A stretch of 64,000 nucleotides of DNA, taken from NCBI GenBank assembly GCA_030035585.1, contig CM057461.1, positions 171,441,624 through 171,505,623 on the forward strand, given 5' to 3'. The notes beneath the pieces were generated by a model. That model made no database searches. It worked only from the letters and a program-made list of their open reading frames with translations, and was not told where the DNA came from. This document shows positions 46,081 to 58,275 of the stretch, piece after piece (position 1 is the stretch's first letter; every line of letters starts with the position of its first letter). The position numbers were made by a program, and so were the translations under genes. The stretch comes from Dugong dugon. Its lineage: Eukaryota; Chordata; Mammalia; Sirenia; Dugongidae.

Positions 46081-48146
46081 AAACAAGCAAGAGCCAGTTC
46101 AGCCACTTAGATCTTGGCCGGACACTTGGTGTCTCTGCGTCTTGGATACTTATAGCAACACACTCAATTTATAATCATCCTAGGTACACAAACTTGCCCA
46201 GTTTTCAGGTTAGAAAGGCTCTAAAATAGTTTGTCCAATGTATGTTGCCACTGCTGCTACCAATACAATGCCCATTGGCAAAGAGTGACCACTGTACCTG
46301 CGCACTGGCTGTAACGAGCCTTAGGAACATTGCTTCAGCTACAGCTGCTTGGGGAGGCCACATGGCTCAACCGCAGTGTGGAGGATGTGACCTGGACCAA
46401 TGGAAGACAGGGAGAAATGGAAGCCAGTGGACAAGTTCTTCACCCTTCTCAAAACTCCTATATTGTTCTACACCACGGTAGTTCATACACCTCTGGGAAG
46501 ATGTCTCATGGCACTGAAAAACCAAACACACTTGTTATGAAGCTGTAAGCAGCTCAGTTAATACAGCCCTCGTGTTTGCTGTCCCTGCCTCATTCCCCTT
46601 TCCCCTCACTCTTGCAGCCTGTAACTGTTCTTTCCCTTCAAGTGTTACCACATAAACTTTCATCTCAAGCTCTGCTTTCTAGGATGCCCTGGCTAAGACT
46701 CATATACACAATAAATCTATGAGATCAAAGTAACTATGCTATTTAAATCAGAGAATAGCTGTCAGAATCAAAAGAGATTAATCAAATAAAGTAATAAATA
46801 GATAAGTAAATGCATTCATTTATTCAACAAATCTTTACTGAGCACATAAGCAATAAAAATATTTGCCTTCATGGAGCTCACATTCTCATAGGTGTGTATC
46901 CCAAGCCTCCCTGCCCAGTCAAAGAGAATTTTGTCTTTGCCCTCTCAAACTTCTCTCCCTCCCCATATACTAAACGATGTTCTATCCCAGACAGAAAATG
47001 TTGGAGATTAAAAGAGAAGAGGGATAGACTTAAGCTGTTTGTAACAAATACACACAGAATAGAGATTTTTCTTACTCCTGGCAGTAGCTCTTCTCTCTTC
47101 TCCAGCATTATTTTCTCACCAGGAGAGAAGATCAAATGTTTTCAGGACCCTGTTTACTTTTGTTTGCCACTACCCATTCTCACTTCACTGCTTGCTCTTT
47201 GGCCCAGCACACCCAGGCTAGTGGGAACAAATACACAGCAAAGCGAGAGTCATAGACTGTGGGAAGCAATTTATGTAAGACTGAGGCAAGGGAAACTGGG
47301 GCAGAAGGAGCATGAAAGGCTACACCGGTGTAATAAATCTCACTTTAAATACTAAAAGAAGTTCATTACAATTTTATGCTTTTTTTCCCTCCACATATAG
47401 TGGTTTTGCATGAAAAATGGAAATTTAGAAAGAACAGGAGAGAAGAAACAGGACACTTTTCCCCATGGGTGGCCTCACCAAGTGTCCAAATCTGAGCGAT
47501 TAGAGAGCTGGGTCTGCAGGTGAATGTCATGCAGGTCACTTCAGGTGGCCTGCCATTTCCAGGTATTCCAGTGAGGAAAAGAAAAACAAAAGCAAAGAGG
47601 GAGTCTGTGAGTGTGGCAGAGGATGTTAGTGTTCACAATCTATCCATGTGCAATGCACCTATAGACAATTTCCAGTCAACCTATACCTTGTGACTTATTC
47701 TCCACATGGAATAAGAGTGACCGTGATGTGTTCTTCTGGTGTGAGAAAATTAAGAGTGCACTTGTCTCATCCGTGCTCTCTTGCCCACAGGGATGGGGGC
47801 AAAAAAGCCTGTAAGATGATAGAGTTGCATGAAGAAGACTGCCTACTTGTCTGGGTTATTGCTTCTGACCTATAAACCTGGGAAGGGAGAACAAAGTCAG
47901 ATTCGTAAGTCTTCAGGTCTGGATCTTCAGAAAAAAAACGTTCCCTCTGTGCGTCCATATCTTAAGGTATATAGATCATTTTGGAGAAAAGTGGTATATA
48001 ATTAACAAGTGTATTGCTTCAGTAACAGTAATAATCAGAGTAGGTTGATTTTTACTCTTTAGAGAATGCATGATAAATATGGCATGTTCTTTTCCAGCAG
48101 ACATCATCAATGAGATTGTAAACCTCATTATTTTTGACCACTAGCA
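46081..48146. other. Mostly unique DNA, no supported gene
   Basis: Contains an old repeat-like end at 46560-46705 (cctgtaactgttctttccct; tctgctttctaggatgccct, resembling an LTR terminus) and an L2- or MIR-like patch at 46808-46900 (ttcatttattcaacaaatct, catggagctcacattctcat). A 181-codon ORF (46810-47355) crosses the latter; see findings. Nothing else is recognised. Confidence 0.45.
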
Positions 48147-48348
48147 AGGAACCCTGGTGGTGCAGTAGTTAAGCGCTCGACTGCTAACTGAAAGGTCCGT
48201 GGTTTGAATCCACTGGCTGCTCTGCAGGAGAAAGATGTGGTCGTCTACTTCCAAACAGATTACAGCCTAGGAAACAGTAAGTATGAGGCAGTTCTACTCT
48301 ATCCCATAGGGTCGCTATGAGTTGGAATCTACTTGACGGCAATACGTC
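48147..48348 (+). mobile_element. Afrotherian SINE, long form
   Basis: It runs ggaaccctggtggtgcagta, ggttaagcg-type A box, gctctgcaggagaaagatgt (middle block), and ends gaatctacttgacggcaata. Full-length. Confidence 0.92.
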
Positions 48349-49764
48349 ATGGGTAACAAAAGGCTGTTACCCCTGCTTTTCTCAAGCAGTTTCTCTGCAA
48401 AAGTGCATTACACTAATATTATAGCTTCAGACATTATATTATGAGATGTTCAGAATATGTTATATCAATATTTTGCAGGGCATTCTGAGAATAGGTAAGC
48501 ACGTCTTATCTGCAGGAGCTATAGTCATGTGTTGGAGCTGACTGATAGCAACCAACTACAGCAGCATAGCTCTGAAACCAGCCTCTTTCCTGCAGAGTTC
48601 TTATAGAAGCCATTTTCCAGGCAAAGCAGTGGGGCTGCAGGGGAAGGAGCCACTGAGGCTTACATCCAAGAAAAGTCGGCAAGGCACAATACCTTCCAAA
48701 TGATCTATAAAATTGAGCAATTTCAGATTTCATTCAATAGCCCAACCAGAAGCACTGAAAGCCAGTTATGAGAGAAAGCTAATCTTCACAACTGTTGAGA
48801 ATTAGAGATAAAGAGCATCTAATAATGGAATCCCTCAAGCTGTTCCTGTGTCTTAATGGGATATTATGTTTGCCTTTTAGTGGCTGTAACAATAAAATCA
48901 ATTTTTGTTCTTTTTAAATTAGAGTTAAAATCTCTCACTAATGCAGAACAGATAGCTTTAGATGTATATAAACTAGAAAAATCAGTTGAAATAATTTCCT
49001 TTCTAATATTTAATATTAATCCTAACTTATTATGACTACAATTCATAACTGCAAAATAGCTGAGGAAATAGTCTGCTCTTAATTTCAAGAGGGAATATTA
49101 TCTCAGTGCTAGGATTAACTGAAGCAAAATTCAGACAGTGTGGCTTCTGGAATTGATCGATGACAAGCTATACTACACTCCAAGACAAAAGTAAATAGCT
49201 TTTTAACGGAGTTCAAAGGAATACTGTAGTAAAACGGTAACGAAAGCTGTATTTTTGTAGTAATTCTTTCACCATGGCTCAGCTTCCACAGTTTTTTTTT
49301 TTTTTTTTTTGCCTTTTCATGTGTGCTTTATAGAGAATGATATGATAGAGAATGTTTGCTCTTTACCCTGTTTTCCTGAACTTTCCTGGTTTTTCTGTCC
49401 AGGTTCTGACTTGATTAGGGAAGTTCTTTGCTGAGGTGCGTAGGATGAGGACAGAATATTACATTCTCTGTCTAAAATGGGAGTCCCACTGTCTGTACTT
49501 CTTCTACATTTCTCTGATAATTAGAGGGAATGTAAATTTCCCCAAGTGTTTCTCCAAGGGCCAACCAGAAGTAAAAGGGGATCCTAAATTCTTTCTGAAC
49601 CTCTACGAGAAGCACAGAATGATGGTGGAGTTGGTAGTTGAATATATTGCCCAAGATTTTTTCTTCTAGGAGTTGAAAAGTTTGGCCCTTGGCATGGAGA
49701 TGGAAGGGGCGTGTGTGGAGGAAAACATGATCAGCAGACTTGATTTTTTTTAACTTGAAATATA
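48349..49764. other. Unique DNA, no gene seen
   Basis: Holds a 19-nt T run (49292-49310) and short ORFs without domains. The minus ORF 49472-49975 is discussed under the findings. Confidence 0.45.
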
Positions 49765-49932
49765 CACTTAAATGAATAAATGTCATGGTAATAAAAAAAT
49801 AAAAGACATTAATATGTAGAATTTTATATGCACTCTGGCTGAAATTAAAAATGAGGAGTGTCTGGAAATTAGAAAATAAACATCTTTCAAATTCTAGAAT
49901 ATAGTAGTCTTCCTTCCCTTTCTGTCCCTTAA
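49765..49932 (+). repeat. Local duplication, copy 1
   Basis: About 168 bp (cacttaaatgaataaatgtc to tttctgtcccttaa) that recurs in direct orientation at 50559-50724 with scattered changes. Not recognised as an interspersed repeat elsewhere in the window. Confidence 0.88.
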
Positions 49933-50068
49933 GCTGGGGAAGGAAGAAACAAACCTGTATCAAATTGTCACTCAACTTTTATTATTTTAGTGAGTTACTT
50001 GCAATATAGAGAAAAATGCTCTGGAATACAACCCAATTTCAAGACGGTGATGAACATGGGATGTAAGG

Positions 50069-50485
50069 TGTTATGGATTGAATTGTGTCCCCCAAAATAT
50101 AGGTTGTAAATCCTGCTATACTTGTGGTTATAATCCCATTTGGGGATATGATTTCTTTGTTATGTTAATGAGGCAGTATTAGTATAGGGTGTGTTTTAAG
50201 TCAATTTCTTTTGAGATATAAAAGAGCAGATTATGCAAGCAGCAAGAATAGCACAGCTCGGGGAAGATGGATGTCATACCACATGAGATTTCCAAGGAAC
50301 CAAGAAACAAGCTGAAAAGAGACTAGGACCTTTCCCTGGAGTGGACACAGAGAGAAAGCCTTCCTTAGAGCTGGCACCCTGAATGTGGACTTCTAGTCTC
50401 CTAAACAGTGAGAAAATAAATTTCTTTTTGTTAAAGCCACCCACTTGTGATATTTCTGTTACATCAGCACTAGATAACTAAGGTA
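50069..50485 (+). mobile_element. Solo LTR, ERVL-MaLR type
   Basis: It starts TGTTATGGATTGAATTGTG and ends near ataactaaggta; gccacccacttgtgatattt near the end is shared with 3539-3914. The target duplication is not clean (TAAGG at 50064-50068 against TAGGA after the end). It sits between the two local duplication copies. Confidence 0.85.
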
Positions 50486-50558
50486 TAGGAATGGGAGGAA
50501 GAAGGAAAAAGGTACAGACTGCCTACTCAAAATAAGCTTCCAAAAGAAAATTCCAAAG

Positions 50559-50724
50559 CACTTAAATGTATAAATGTCATGGTAATAAAAAAGAAAAGAC
50601 ATTAATATGTAGAATTTGTATTAACTCTGGCTGAAATTAAAAGTGGGGAGTGTGTGAAGATTAGAAAATAAACATTTTTCAGATTCTAGAATATAGTAGC
50701 CCTCACTCCCTTTATGCCCATTAA
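50559..50724 (+). repeat. Local duplication, copy 2
   Basis: Partner of 49765-49932, 166 bp, offset about 793 bp, or about 376 bp without the intervening LTR. Sequence changes are spread along the length, so the duplication is not recent. Confidence 0.88.
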
Positions 50725-51119
50725 CCACCACCCTGCTCCTGGTTTATAATACAATTGTCTTAAATATTTCTTTACATACATTTAGAACCATATCAGAGAG
50801 TGTTATAAATTTTGCTTCAACACTCAAACATCATTTAGAAAACTAAGAGGAGAAAAAAAGCTTGTTGTATTTATCCATATGTTTACTTACCAGGCTCTTC
50901 CTTCCTGATGTTCTAAGTTTCCTCCTTTTTTTAACTTTCTTTTCTGTTTAGAAAAATTCTTTTAGCTATTCTTTTGGGGTTGGTCTGTTGATGACTCATT
51001 GTCTTAGTTTTTCTTCATCTAAAAATGTATTGATTTCTCCTTCATTCCTCATTGTTGGTTAACCAGAGAGAAGGAAGTTTTCTGATTATCCTAAATTGTG
51101 TTTAAATATGGTGAAACTG

Positions 51120-53050
51120 GGCTGTCATGAAAATGGCGCTCTAGGTAGAAGCAACACGCCATCCCTCCACAGCAAAGATCTGAAAAACTAAGCCGTACAG
51201 GGAATACAACAATCTTGAAACCCTAAAACATCAAATGAAGAGATAAAGAACTCAGCCAAGCACCAAATGGAGTGAGAAAACTGACAGAGAATGGTGAGGA
51301 GAGATTCATGCAGAGGTCCCCTACCAGCTAACGCAGCACGGATCCACCACCTTGGACTCCTATCGGAGACCAGCAAACAAGGGGTACAAGAAAGCAGCCT
51401 CACAGAGCACCCAGCGGGAGACAAAACAACCGGTAATTTGCAAAATACACTTTCCCACCCCCCACACTTCTTCACCCCGACTTGGCCTCCTCTGCTTCCC
51501 GTGGCCACAATCTCTTGACTGGGAAACACTGGCTGCTTGGATTCCACACGCCCGAATGGACAGGCTCTCTGAGTGCCATTTGTTGGCTGCTGGTGTTGCT
51601 TTTTTCCACTTCTTTTGATTTCTTCCTTACCTCTTACCACCTCCCCCTCCTGTTGCTCAAATACCCGGCTCCGTGCTCCATCTTTGCTTCTTCCTAAGAG
51701 GCTGCAGAGCTCCGGTACTTTGTGATATACACTTTCCCACTCCCTACCCTTCTTCACCCACACTTGGCCCCTCTGCTTCCCGAGGACACAGTCTCTTGTC
51801 CGAGAATCACCAGCCCACACTAGCTGGCTCTCTGAGTGCCATTTGTTGGCTGCTAGTGTTGCTTTTTTTTCTGCTTCTTTTGATTTCTTCCTTACCTCTC
51901 ACCATCTCCACCTCTTTTTGCTCAAATACCTGGCTCCATGAGCAATCTTTGTTTCTTCCTGAGAGGCTGTGGAGCTCCATTCGCGTGTGTAGCTGCTTCC
52001 CGGTCTGGGCTGCTGCGCCGGTGGGATCCCGGGGCTTTTGTTTGTTTCTTTGTTTTGAATTGTTTGTTTGTTTTCTTTTCCTTTTCTTGAGTTTGGAGCC
52101 CTTTCTGGCCAGGCAGTGCTGTGTGGCAAGGAGATTTCCCCCTCAGCTTGCACAGACGTGCAGAGGGATCCTGGAGACCATTTCTTTTTTTGTTGTTTTT
52201 TTTTTCTGTTTTTTTGGGGGGCCTTTCTTGTGCTTTATTTTTTAAATTTGTTTTGTTTTCTTTTCCCTTTTTGTCTTTCTTCATTGCTCAGTTTCTCATC
52301 TCTCTATATCTTCCTTCTCTTTCTGTTCCCTGGATACCTGGTGTTGTATACCTCTACGCCTTCTAGCCAGGCTGTACTGCAACACCTGAGAGCCACTTCT
52401 CCAAACCTCATAACTGCACCAGTGGGATCCCTGGAAACTTTGCAGTTTTTTAACCTTTCCAATTTTTATTTATTAATTCTTTTCTTTTCTTCCTCTTCCC
52501 CTTTCTGTTTTTCTCCATTTCATAGTCTCTCATCTCTCCACTCCAACAGCAAGCTCCCCTAGCATTCTTGTTTGTTTGTATGTTTTTGGCTCCTGTTCCT
52601 CTCTCCTGTCTCCCATATCCATCTTATCTCCACACATAACAATCTCCCCGCTGCATCCTGCCTACCTGTACTGTGCGCTTGACATCACACCACCAAGCAG
52701 CACAGGCACAGCCTACTGGAACCTGCCCTGCACTGATTACCGACCCACTCTGGTGGCTGTAGTAAGTACCACAAACAACCCAACCCAGTAACTCCTCTTC
52801 AGCTAGATCTGCCCTGCTGTACCATATATGAGTGACTGACCCTGCCCACTGGAGAAGGAGGCGAAAAGTATTGAGCACATAGATGAACAAACAACAAGGA
52901 ACACACAGTCCGCCTGCTCAGACATAATCATATTTTTTTTAAAAAAAGGGACGAAACAAAAAACATTTACAATTAATAAACGAGAAAAATAACTGCTGAA
53001 TGCCCCAAAGACAGCAGACAATATAAAAAAATTTACAAAAACAGGACAGG
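51120..53050 (+). promoter_or_regulatory. L1 copy 2 5' UTR with duplicated monomer
   Basis: By family analogy this is the internal promoter. Two direct copies of a 282-bp unit start at ccggta (51430 and 51712). Both contain acactttcccac, gagtgccatttgttggctgc and gatttcttccttacctct. Copy 1 of the L1 has a single unit. Downstream the UTR becomes a T/C-rich tract (about 52010-52560), which explains the hydrophobic-looking ORFs there (51673-52245, 52068-52562). Confidence 0.8.
51188..51820 (-). CDS. Antisense ORF in L1 5' UTR, 210 aa, uncertain
   Basis: The longest non-retrotransposase frame here. It runs antisense through both 282-bp units. Because 282 is a multiple of 3, the protein repeats internally: VWVKKGREWESVYHKVPELC (about residues 20-39) matches VGVKKCGGWESVFCKLPVVL further on. 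Its C-terminal part (residues about 175-205) stays alignable in the same frame with a shorter antisense ORF in copy 1 (25385-25651). No known domain. Primate L1 has an unrelated antisense ORF0; whether this one is translated is unknown, and chance is possible. Confidence 0.3.
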   Translation of the reverse strand: MWAGDSRTRDCVLGKQRGQVWVKKGREWESVYHKVPELCSLLGRSKDGARSRVFEQQEGEVVRGKEEIKRSGKKQHQQPTNGTQRACPFGRVESKQPVFPSQEIVATGSRGGQVGVKKCGGWESVFCKLPVVLSPAGCSVRLLSCTPCLLVSDRSPRWWIRAALAGRGPLHESLLTILCQFSHSIWCLAEFFISSFDVLGFQDCCIPCTA

Positions 53051-54042
53051 ATGGTTCCAGTAGGTGTCCAAAATAAAACAGTGGAAAACAGTGGAAGAAA
53101 ATGCACTAGAACTACCTGATAGGGAATTCAAATCTCTAATACTCAGAATTCTCCAAGACCTGAGGCAAAAAGCTGATAAACACGAGGAAAAAATAGAAAA
53201 ATTAATGGAAAATACAGAAAAAAATTGGAAGAATTCAGGAAAATAATGCAGGAACAAAATGCCAAAATAAATTCACAACTAGAAATTATACAAAGACAAG
53301 AATTAGAAAGCCAAAAGATAAACAACAAGATTTAAGAAATGGACGGTGTCATAGAAGGGATGAGAAGCAGATTTGAAATGGTGGGAGACAGGATCAGTGG
53401 AATTGAAGACAAACACTTGGATACAACTCTGTTTGGGGAAAACTCAGAAAAAAGAACAAAGAAAAATGAAGGGACCCTGAGAGTTATGTGGGATAAAATC
53501 AAGAGCAAAAATTTTTGAGGGATTGGAATTCCAGAACAGGGGGAAAACACAGAAAACACAGAGAGGATCATTAAAGGACTGCTGACAGAAAACTTCCCCA
53601 ATATCATGAAAGATGCAAAGCTGGCCTTCCAAGAAGCTCAACGAACCCCATATAGAAGAGACCCCAAAAGAAAATCACCAAGGCATATCATAATCACACT
53701 CGCCAAAACCAAAGACAAATGAAGAATCCTGAGAGCAGCTCGTGAAAAACAAGAAGTCACATACAGAGGAGAAACAATAAGACTAAGCTCAGATTATTTG
53801 GCAGAAACCATGTAGGCAAGAAGGCAATGGGATGACATATATAAAACCTTGAAAGAAAAAAATTGCCAGCCAAGAATAATATATCCTGCAAAACTCTGGT
53901 TCAAATTTGATGGTAAATTAGGTCATTTCCAGATAAACAGAAATTAAGGGAATATGTAAAAGTCAAACCAAACTTACAAGAATTATTAAAGGGAGTTCTT
54001 CGATCTAAGGACAAACAGCTTTGGCTCACAGGCAGAATCTAG
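53051..54042 (+). pseudogene. L1 ORF1 remnant, copy 2
   Basis: The ATG at 53051 (MVPVGVQNKT) shifts frame within about 20 codons. The coiled-coil-like part continues in another frame (53064-53246: LPDREFKSLILRILQDL, then KADKHEEKIEKLMENTEK). Later parts of the RNA-binding region are present but broken up to a TAG at 54040-54042. ORF1 protein would coat L1 RNA; this copy cannot make it. Confidence 0.8.
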
Positions 54043-54464
54043 GACACAAGATCGTACCAGCCAGATACCAGTCTAGGAAATGAACTCTCAAGGACTATCC
54101 AAAACCAAAAGAAATACAACAGGGAATCAGAGAAGTTAATCAGTAAATGACAACAACATCAAACAACAAAAGAGGGAATAAACGGCATAGGTATAGAACC
54201 GTCTACTGGAGAGGAAGGCAAGGCGATACCAAGTAATGGTAGACTGCTTCAAACTTAGAAAGATAAGGGTAAAATTCATGGTAACCACAAAGAAAGTTAA
54301 CAAACATACTCAGAAAAAAAAAAGAGGAAAAACATAATGTCTCATCAAAAAAAAAACCTACAAAAACAAAAGAAGGGAAAAAAAAATCCACAAACAATAG
54401 TAAGTCAGCACAAGAGAGTAAGAAGAACAAAGAAAACTTCAGCACCACAAAAAAGCACTACAAA

Positions 54465-57400
54465 ATGACAGCAACAATCTCACATCCATCAATAATTACA
54501 CTGAATGTAAATGGCCTCAATGCACCCATAAACAGACACAGAGTGACAGAATGGATAAGAAAACAGGATCCATCAATATGCTGTCTACAAGAGACACACC
54601 TTAGAAACAAAGATGTGAATTTATTAAAAGTCAGAGGTTGGAAAAAAATATATCAAGCTAACAACTACCAAAAAAGAGCAGGAGTGGCAATTCTAATCGC
54701 AGATAAAATAGACTTTAAAACAAAATCAACCATAAAAGACAAAGAAGGACACTATATAATGATTAAGGGGAGGATCCATCATGAAGGCATAACCATAATA
54801 AGCATCTATGCACCTAATGACAGGGCTCCAAAATACATAAACAAACTCTAACAACACTGAAAAGAGAAATTGACAGTTCCACAATAATTGTAGGAGACTT
54901 CAACACACCACTCTCAGTAAAGGACAGAACAACTAAGAGGAAACTCAGCAAAGATACAGAAGACCTAAAGGGCACGATCAGCCAACTTGACCTCATAGAC
55001 ATATATAGAACACTCCATCCAACCACTGCAAAGTACACATTCTTTTCCAATGCACATGGAAGGTTCTCCAGAAGAGACCACATCTTAGGCCACAGAGCAA
55101 TCCTCAACAAGATCCAAAATGTTGAGATAATACAAAGTAACTTCTCTGACCACAGTGCCATCAAGGTAGAAACTAACAACAGAAAGAGCAAGGAAAAAAA
55201 ATCAATTGCATGGAAACTGAATAATACCCTGCTTACACATCACTGGGTAATAGAAGAAATCAGAGATGGAATCAAAAATTTCCTAGAATCAAATGAGAAG
55301 GAAAACACATCATACGAAAACCTTTGGGACACAGCAAAGGCAGTCCTCAGAGGACAATTTATAGCAATAGATGCACATATCAAAAAAGAAGAAAGGGACA
55401 AAATCAAAACATTAACTACAGAACTCAAACAAATAGAAAGAGAACAGCAAAAAAAGCCCACAACCACTGGAAAAAAGGAAATAGTAAAGATCAGAGCAGA
55501 AATAAATGAAATAGAGAACAGAAAAACAATAGAAAGAATCAACAAAACCAAAAGCTGGTTCTTTGAAAGAATCAACAAAATCGACAAACCACTGGCTAGA
55601 CTGACAAAAGAAAAACAGGAGAGGACACAAATAACCCAAATAAGAAATGAAATGGGGGACATTACAACAGACCCAAATGAAATAAAAAGGATTATAACGG
55701 AATATTATGAAAAACTATACTCCAACAAATTTGAAAACCTAGAGGAAATGGATAAATTTCTAGAAACACATGGCCTACACAAACTACAACAAAGTGATAT
55801 TGAAAATCTGAACAGACCCATAACAAGAGTTTGAAAAGGTAACAAAGAAACTCCCAACCTAAGAAAGCCCTGGCCCAGATGGCTTCACTGGAGAATTCTA
55901 CAAAACATTTACAGAAGATCTTGTACCAGTCCTACTCAAGCTATTTCAGAGCATAGAAGCGGAAGCAACACTTCCAAATTCATTCTATGAAGCCAGCATA
56001 GTGCTGATACCAAAACCAGGCAAAGATGTTACAAAACAAGAAAATTACAGACCAATATCTCTCATGAATATAGATGCAAAAATTCTGAACAAAATTCTAG
56101 CCAATAGAATTCAGCATCATATAAAAAAAAAATACACCTTGACAAAGTAGGATTCATACCAGCTATGCAAGGATGGTTCAACATTAGAAAATCAATCAAC
56201 ATAATCCACCACATAAATAAAAGGAAAGAAAAGAATTACATGATCATCTTAATTGACACAGAAAAGGCATTTGACAAAGTCCAACACCTATTCCTGATAA
56301 AAACTCTCAATAAAATAGGTATAGAGGGAAATTTCTCAACATAATGAAGGGCATCTATGAAAAACCAATGGCCAATATCATTCTTAATGGAGAGAGGCTG
56401 AAAACATTCCCCTTGAAAACAGGAACAAGACAAGGATGCCCTTTATCACCACTCCTATTTAACATTGTGCTGGAAGTTCTAGCTAGAGCAATAAGGCAAG
56501 AAAAAGAAATAAAGGGCATCCAAATCGGTAATGAAGAAGTTAAACTGTCCCTGTTTGCAGATGATATGATACTATACATAGAAAACCCTAAAGACTCCAT
56601 GAGAAATCTACTGGAATGAATAGAAAGTTTCAGCAGAGTAGCAGGATACAAGATAAACATTCAAAAATCAGTTGGATTCCTATACACCAGGAAGGAGAAC
56701 GAAGAAAAGGAAATCAGGAAAACAATACCATTTTCAGTAGCCCCTAAAAAGATAAAATACAAAGGAAAAAATCTGACCAGGGATGTAAAAGACCTATACA
56801 AATAAAACTACAAAACACTACTGCATGAAACCCAAAGGGATCTAGATAAATGGAAAAACATACCATGCTCATGGATAGGCAGACTCAACATTGTGGAAAC
56901 GACAATTCTACCCAAAGCAATTTACAAATACAATGCAATCCCGATCCAAATACCAACAACATTCTTCAAAGAGATGGAAAAACTAATCATTAACTTTATA
57001 TGGAAAGAAGAAGCCCCGAATAAGTAAAGCACTACTGAAGAAGAAGAATAAAGTTGGAGGACTCACACTACCTGACTTGAGAACCTACTATACAGCTACA
57101 GTAGTCAAAACAGCCTGGTACTGGTACAACGAAAGATACATTGACCAATGGAACAGAATTGAGAACCCAGATGTAAATGCATACACCTACGGTCACCTGA
57201 TCTTCGACAAGGGCCCAAAATACATCAAATAGGGAAAAGACAGTCTTTTTAACAAATGGTGCTGGCAAAACTGGATATCCATCTGCAAAAAAATGAAACA
57301 GGACCCATACCTCATGCCGTATGCAAAAGCTACTTCAAAATGGATCAAAGACCTGAATATAAAGCCTAAAACTATAAAGTTCATAGAAGAAAAAATAGGA

Positions 57401-58275
57401 CCAACACTTCAGGCCTTAATACACAGCATTAGCAGGATACAAACCATATCCATCAACGCACAAACCCCAATAGATAAGCTAGATAACTGGGATCTTCTAA
57501 AAATCAAACACCTATGCTCTTCAAAAGACTTCACCAAAAGAGTAAAAAGAGAACCTACAGTCAGGGAAAAAATTTTTGGATAGTACGAGTCAGACAAAGG
57601 TCTAATCTCCATAATCTACAAGAAAATCCAACACCTCTACAACAAAAAGACAAATAATCCTACTAAAAAATGGGCAAGGGAAATGGACACTTCACCAAAG
57701 AAGACATTTAAATGGCCAACAGACACATGTGGAAATGCTTGCAATCACTAGCCGTTAGAGAAATGCAAATTAAAACCACAGTGAGATACCATCTCACCCC
57801 GGCATTACTAGCACGAATCAAAAACACTGGAAATAACAAATGTTGGAGGGGCTGTGGGGAGATTGGAACTCTTATGCACTGCTAGTGGGAATGCAAAATT
57901 ATACAACCATTTTGGAAAATGATATGACGCTTCCTCAGAAAGCTAGAAATAGACATACCATTCGATCCAGCAATCCCACTCCTAGGAATATATCCTAGAG
58001 AAATAAGAGTCGTCACTCGAATAGACATATGCACACCTATGTTCATGGCAGCACTGTTCACAATAGCAAAACGATGGAAACAACCTCGATGCCCATCAAC
58101 AGATAAATGGATAAGCAAACTATGGTACTTACACACAATGGAGTACTATGCAACGAGAAAGAACAACAATGAATCTGTGAAGCATCTCATAACATGGATG
58201 AAACTGGAGGACATTATGCTGAATGAAATAAGTCAATCACAAAAGGACAAATGTTGTATGAGACCTCTATTGTAA
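54465..58275 (+). pseudogene. L1 ORF2 remnant, copy 2
   Basis: It starts MTATISHPSIITLNVNGL with an intact N-terminal endonuclease segment (54465-54851; CCLQETHL near residue 40, SIYAPNDRAP near 114). A frameshift near 54849 moves into a frame that appears open to about 55834 (ends NRPITRV). RT blocks follow: [12 protein letters not shown] near 55875, then 56344-56619 with [13 protein letters not shown] and catalytic [12 protein letters not shown]-terminal pieces run 57293-57583 and 58039-58275 (KHLITWMKLEDIML). At least four disabling changes. About 1,270 codons if continuous. Confidence 0.94.

Noticed and set aside
51673-52562. Plus-strand ORFs of 190 and 164 codons with many Phe/Leu
   Set aside because: They lie in the T/C-rich L1 5' UTR; hydrophobic residues follow from the base composition, and copy 1 does not keep them in alignable form.
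55240-55662. Minus-strand ORF of 140 codons rich in Ser/Phe/Leu
   Set aside because: It is antisense to the A-rich L1 ORF2 coding strand; copy 1 shows the same shadow at 29383-29616.
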